From assembly GCA_038323655.1 (NCBI GenBank), contig JBBQHE010000197.1:1-8381 (forward strand): a stretch of DNA of 8,381 bases, written 5' to 3'. The position numbers and the translations under genes are program-made. The DNA is from Humitalea sp038323655. Lineage in GTDB: Bacteria > Pseudomonadota > Alphaproteobacteria > Acetobacterales > Acetobacteraceae. This document shows positions 5,903 through 8,381 of this stretch, one piece after another. The notes beneath the pieces were generated by a model. It made no database searches, was not told the origin of the DNA, and saw only the letters and a list, made by a program, of their open reading frames with translations. The number at the start of each line of letters is the position of its first letter. Position 1 is the first letter of the stretch.

Positions 5903-6894
5903 TCCCCGTAACCCTGCTTACCGGCTACCTGGGCGCGGGCAAGACCACGCTGCTGAACGCGCTGCTGAAGCAACCCGCGATGGCCGGGACCGCGGTGCTG
6001 GTGAATGAGTTTGGCGAGATCGGCCTGGACCACCTGCTGGTCGAGACGCTGGACGCCGATGCCGTGCTGCTGAACGCGGGCTGCCTGTGCTGCACAGTGC
6101 GTGGCGACCTGACCAAGGCTCTGGCGGATCTGGCGGCCCGGATCGACCAGGGCCAGGCGGTGTCGCGCGTGGTGATCGAGACCACGGGCCTCGCCGACCC
6201 CGCGCCGATCCTGGCCACGCTGATGGCCGACCCCGCGACCGGCCGGCGCTTCGTGCTGGATGGCGTGGTCACGCTGGTCGACGCGGTGAACGGTATGGCG
6301 ACGCTGGATGCCCAGGCGGAGGCGGTGAAGCAGGCCGCCGTCGCCGACCGCATCGTGCTGACCAAGATCGACCTCGCCGGCGACGTGCCGCTGCTGGAAG
6401 CGCGACTGGCCGCGATCAACCCCGGCGCGCCGCTGCTGCGGGCAGTGCAGGGCGACCTGTCGGCCGAGGCGCTGCTCGCCGCCGGTCCCTTCGACCCGGC
6501 GGCCAAGGGCGAGGCGGTGCTGGGCTGGCTGGCCGCCGAACGCCATGTCCATCATCATCACCACCACGACCCGAACCGCCATGACGCCCGCATCAGCACG
6601 TTCTGCCTGACCTGGGACACGCCGCTGCCCTGGCAGGGCGTTGCGAGTTTCCTGGAAATGTTGACCGCGACCCGTGGCGACAGCGTGTTGCGGGTGAAGG
6701 GGCTGCTGGACGTGACCGGCGAGGCGCACCCCGTCGTGCTGCATGGCGTGCAGCACATTTGGCATCCACCGCGACGCCTGGCGGCCTGGCCGGCGGGCGC
6801 GCCCCGTCGCTCCACGCTGGTCTTCATCCTGCGCGATCTGGACCGCGGCACGGTCGAACAGGGGCTTGCAGCCTTCATCGACGCGGCGCGTTGA
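5899..6894 (+). CDS. COG0523 (CobW-family) GTPase, probable zinc metallochaperone
   Basis: G3E-family GTPase of 331 residues that likely delivers metal to client proteins. Visible parts are Walker A GYLGAGKTT (9-17), NEFGEIGLD (36-44), the metal-binding CLCC (62-65) of the GCxCC signature, the switch-region motif ETTGLADP (94-101), and TKID (155-158) as guanine-specificity motif in the TKxD form. A CobW C-terminal domain follows (about 231-327). Between the domains lies H-V-HHHHHH (216-223) followed by His228, a natural metal-binding loop. COG0523 members occur in cobalamin, nitrile hydratase and zinc settings; linkage to zur, a Zur box and the zinc enzyme HisI points to zinc. The start is fixed by the ATGA overlap with hisI and by the usual N-terminus PVTLLTGYLG. 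It is sometimes annotated as cobW, but nothing here relates to cobalamin. Confidence 0.92.
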   Translation: MIPVTLLTGYLGAGKTTLLNALLKQPAMAGTAVLVNEFGEIGLDHLLVETLDADAVLLNAGCLCCTVRGDLTKALADLAARIDQGQAVSRVVIETTGLADPAPILATLMADPATGRRFVLDGVVTLVDAVNGMATLDAQAEAVKQAAVADRIVLTKIDLAGDVPLLEARLAAINPGAPLLRAVQGDLSAEALLAAGPFDPAAKGEAVLGWLAAERHVHHHHHHDPNRHDARISTFCLTWDTPLPWQGVASFLEMLTATRGDSVLRVKGLLDVTGEAHPVVLHGVQHIWHPPRRLAAWPAGAPRRSTLVFILRDLDRGTVEQGLAAFIDAAR

Positions 6895-6945
6895 CATGGC
6901 CGCGGGCGCAGGCAGAGCCTTTCGCCTCAACGGAGACGCCAAGCC

Positions 6946-7596
6946 ATGCCGCTGACGATGCCCGAGGAACTGGTGCTGCTGATGCTGGACGATGCCAGCG
7001 GCCGGCTGCACGACCGGGCGGCCCCGGTCGGTGACTTTGCGCTGGCCGGGGCAATCCTGGCGGAGCTGGCGGTGGATGGCCGGATCGACACAGACGAACG
7101 CCGCCTGTTCGTCGTCAACCCCGCGCCGACCGGCGACGCCCTGCTCGACGGCGCGCTGGCGCAGATCGCCGAGGCCGGGCGCACCGAGGAGAGCCGTTGG
7201 TGGATCGAGACCCTGTCCGCCCAAGCCGAGGCTTTTCGCGAGGCGATCTTCGCCCGCCTGGTCGGGCGCGGCATCCTGCGGGTCGAGGACGGACGGTTTT
7301 TGTGGCTGTTCAGCGAACGTCGCTACCCGGTCATATCGGACAAGGCGGAGCGCGAGGTGAAGGCGCGGCTGCTGGGGGTGATCTTCGACGACGAGATCCC
7401 CGACCCGCGCGACGCGCTGCTGATCGGCCTCTGCCGTGCCGCCGGGATTTTTGCCCTCATCTTGTCACCCGAGGAGCTGGACCGTGCCCAGCCGCGCATC
7501 GACCAGATCGCCGACCTTGAGGAACTCAGCCGCGCGCTGTCGGCCGCCGTGCGCGACATCTATATGGAGATTGCGCGCTGGTCGCCGCTGATGTGA
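6946..7596 (+). CDS. GPP34 (GOLPH3/Vps74-like) family protein
   Basis: A 216-residue protein with the GPP34 pattern along its whole length: LLMLDDASGRL (11-21), FALAGAILAELAVDGRI (31-47), WW at 85-86, ARLVGRGILRVEDG (103-116), then RRYPVISD (125-132) and IPDPRDALLIGLCRAAGI (151-168). In eukaryotes GOLPH3/Vps74 binds phosphatidylinositol-4-phosphate at the Golgi and retains glycosyltransferases; bacterial members are common but mostly uncharacterised, so a membrane-associated role here is only a guess. GGAG at 6932-6935 serves ATG 6946. It lies 51 bases after the COG0523 gene on the same strand, so it may be read from the Zur-controlled promoter, though the gap allows its own. No signal peptide or membrane segment is seen. 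Its stop codon directly touches that of the opposing SemiSWEET gene. Confidence 0.85.
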   Translation: MPLTMPEELVLLMLDDASGRLHDRAAPVGDFALAGAILAELAVDGRIDTDERRLFVVNPAPTGDALLDGALAQIAEAGRTEESRWWIETLSAQAEAFREAIFARLVGRGILRVEDGRFLWLFSERRYPVISDKAEREVKARLLGVIFDDEIPDPRDALLIGLCRAAGIFALILSPEELDRAQPRIDQIADLEELSRALSAAVRDIYMEIARWSPLM

Positions 7597-7857
7597 TCAG
7601 CCGCGGGTCAGCTTCACCCACAGCAGATACAGCGACAGCGGCGCGGTGATGCCATTGGCGATCCAGACGCTTGGGGCCGCGGCCATCACACCATAGACCA
7701 GCCAGAGCAGCACGCCCGTCACGAACAGCAGCAGCATCGGCAGGCTGAAATCGCTGGCAGAGCCTGTCCGCCAGGTCTTCAGCACCTGCGGCACGAAGGC
7801 GGTGGTGGTCAGCGCGCCGGCAACCAGGCCGACGGTTTCCGGCCCCCAAACCAGCAT
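7597..7857 (-). CDS. SemiSWEET sugar transporter (PQ-loop family)
   Basis: An 86-residue membrane protein with three predicted transmembrane helices (about 7-26, 40-60, 65-82). The first contains TTTAFVPQVLKTWRTGSASD with the PQ motif at Pro23-Gln24, and the third carries Asn68 in VWIANGI; Trp52 in helix 2 and Asn68 probably form the Trp-Asn pair that lines the sugar pocket of SemiSWEETs. Such proteins work as homodimers in the inner membrane, moving mono- or disaccharides down a gradient; the substrate cannot be told from sequence. I prefer ATG 7857, which has AGGGG about 7 bases upstream on the minus strand, over a TTG two codons earlier. It is convergent with the GPP34 gene with no intergenic base (TGATCA at 7594-7599) and divergent from the hydrolase gene on its other side. 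Confidence 0.9.
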   Translation of the reverse strand: MLVWGPETVGLVAGALTTTAFVPQVLKTWRTGSASDFSLPMLLLFVTGVLLWLVYGVMAAAPSVWIANGITAPLSLYLLWVKLTRG

Positions 7858-7910
7858 GCGCAAACCCCTGGGCTGACGTCAAAGGATGGACTGCTCTATG
7901 CAGGGCCGAC

Positions 7911-8381
7911 ATGACATCGTCCACCCCGGCAAGGACAAGAGGCGTGAGCGAGGATCCCGACTGGTCGCTGGCGCCGACCCCGGCCGCGCCCGCAATCCCG
8001 CCGCCGCGGCTGGACTGCGGGCATCTGGTGGTGCCCGGCGCACTCGGCCACGGGCATGTACGGCTGGCCCTGGCGCAATGGGGGGTGGCGCCCGCCGGTG
8101 GGCTGTCCGGCTGGTTCGCCCGGGTCGAGAGCGGCCTGGCCCGGGCCGCGGCCGGCGGTGCGCAACTCGCCGTCCTGCCCGAAATGGCGGTCATGGAGGC
8201 TGGGCCGAGCCTGGTGCTGGACCCGGCGGCCGGCGAACTGCCGGCCATCGCAGCGCTCTCGGGCCGCGTGATGGATGGCCTGCGGGAGGTCGCCCAGCGC
8301 TCCGGCCTGTGGCTGCTGGGCAGGTCGCTGCCGGTGCGGCAGGCCGATGGCGGGCTGCGCAATACCGCCGTGCTGGTCGCC
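7911..8381 (+). CDS. Nitrilase-superfamily carbon-nitrogen hydrolase, N-terminal part (runs off the window)
   Basis: The frame is open from ATG 7911 to the window edge (157 codons seen). From about residue 50 the product reads VRLALAQWGVAP, then AAAGGAQLAVLPEMA with the likely catalytic glutamate Glu91, and REVAQRSGLWLLGRSLP followed by LRNTAVLV, the first third of a nitrilase-superfamily domain. The catalytic lysine and cysteine lie beyond the edge. These enzymes cleave amides, nitriles or carbamoyl groups; the substrate cannot be called. The first 49 residues are Pro/Ala-rich and not part of the fold, so the start is uncertain: ATG 7911 has AGGG five bases upstream, while GTG 7944 has AAGGA at 7931-7935 at better spacing. 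It is divergent from the SemiSWEET gene across 53 bases. Confidence 0.85.
   Translation, partial: MTSSTPARTRGVSEDPDWSLAPTPAAPAIPPPRLDCGHLVVPGALGHGHVRLALAQWGVAPAGGLSGWFARVESGLARAAAGGAQLAVLPEMAVMEAGPSLVLDPAAGELPAIAALSGRVMDGLREVAQRSGLWLLGRSLPVRQADGGLRNTAVLVA

Noticed and set aside
5509..7224. 571-codon open frame on the minus strand opposite hisI, COG0523 and GPP34
   Set aside because: It crosses three well-recognised plus-strand genes and its translation has the composition of a GC-rich shadow frame, with no recognisable motif.
7526..8362. 278-codon minus-strand open frame over SemiSWEET and the hydrolase
   Set aside because: Its product shows no family features; the SemiSWEET frame and the plus-strand hydrolase frame both encode clear conserved motifs.

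Overview
The window is GC-rich and densely coded, with short gaps and 4-base ATGA overlaps. The gene families suggest a Gram-negative alphaproteobacterium (a Zur-type Fur protein, a bacteriophytochrome-style photoreceptor, BphO-type heme oxygenase, SemiSWEET). A member of the Rhodospirillales/Acetobacteraceae is a guess from composition and gene content, not something the sequence proves.

Bases 1-233 are the 3' end of pyrB (aspartate carbamoyltransferase). After a 265-base non-coding leader with one ECF-sigma-like promoter candidate comes a five-gene plus-strand operon (499-4941). Its genes are a phytochrome photosensory protein with no kinase or other output domain, a small STAS protein, a cytoplasmic chemoreceptor-like signalling protein whose reading frame is broken twice, a heme oxygenase, and a ferredoxin-dependent bilin reductase of the PcyA/HY2 family. 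Read together, heme oxygenase makes biliverdin, the bilin reductase turns it into a phytobilin (phycocyanobilin or a relative), and the phytochrome binds it. The photoreceptor carries the plant/cyanobacterial GAF cysteine (Cys259) for such a pigment as well as the N-terminal cysteine (Cys16) typical of biliverdin-binding bacteriophytochromes. Because the receptor has no output domain of its own, the co-transcribed STAS and MCP-like proteins are the natural candidates for passing on the light signal. This is the most interesting part of the window. It resembles the phycocyanobilin-binding BrBphP3 locus reported from Bradyrhizobium ORS278, with an unusual signalling complement.

Bases 4955-6894 form a zinc-homeostasis group. 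zur runs leftward, and the rightward pair hisI and a COG0523 GTPase (with a natural run of six histidines) overlap by ATGA. Between the divergent genes lies a 13-base sequence matching 10 of 12 fixed positions of the Zur-box core, so Zur probably controls both directions.

The right end holds a GPP34 (GOLPH3-like) protein, a SemiSWEET sugar transporter whose stop codon abuts that of the GPP34 gene, and the start of a nitrilase-superfamily hydrolase that runs off the window. No tRNA, rRNA, CRISPR array, insertion sequence or transposase was seen.
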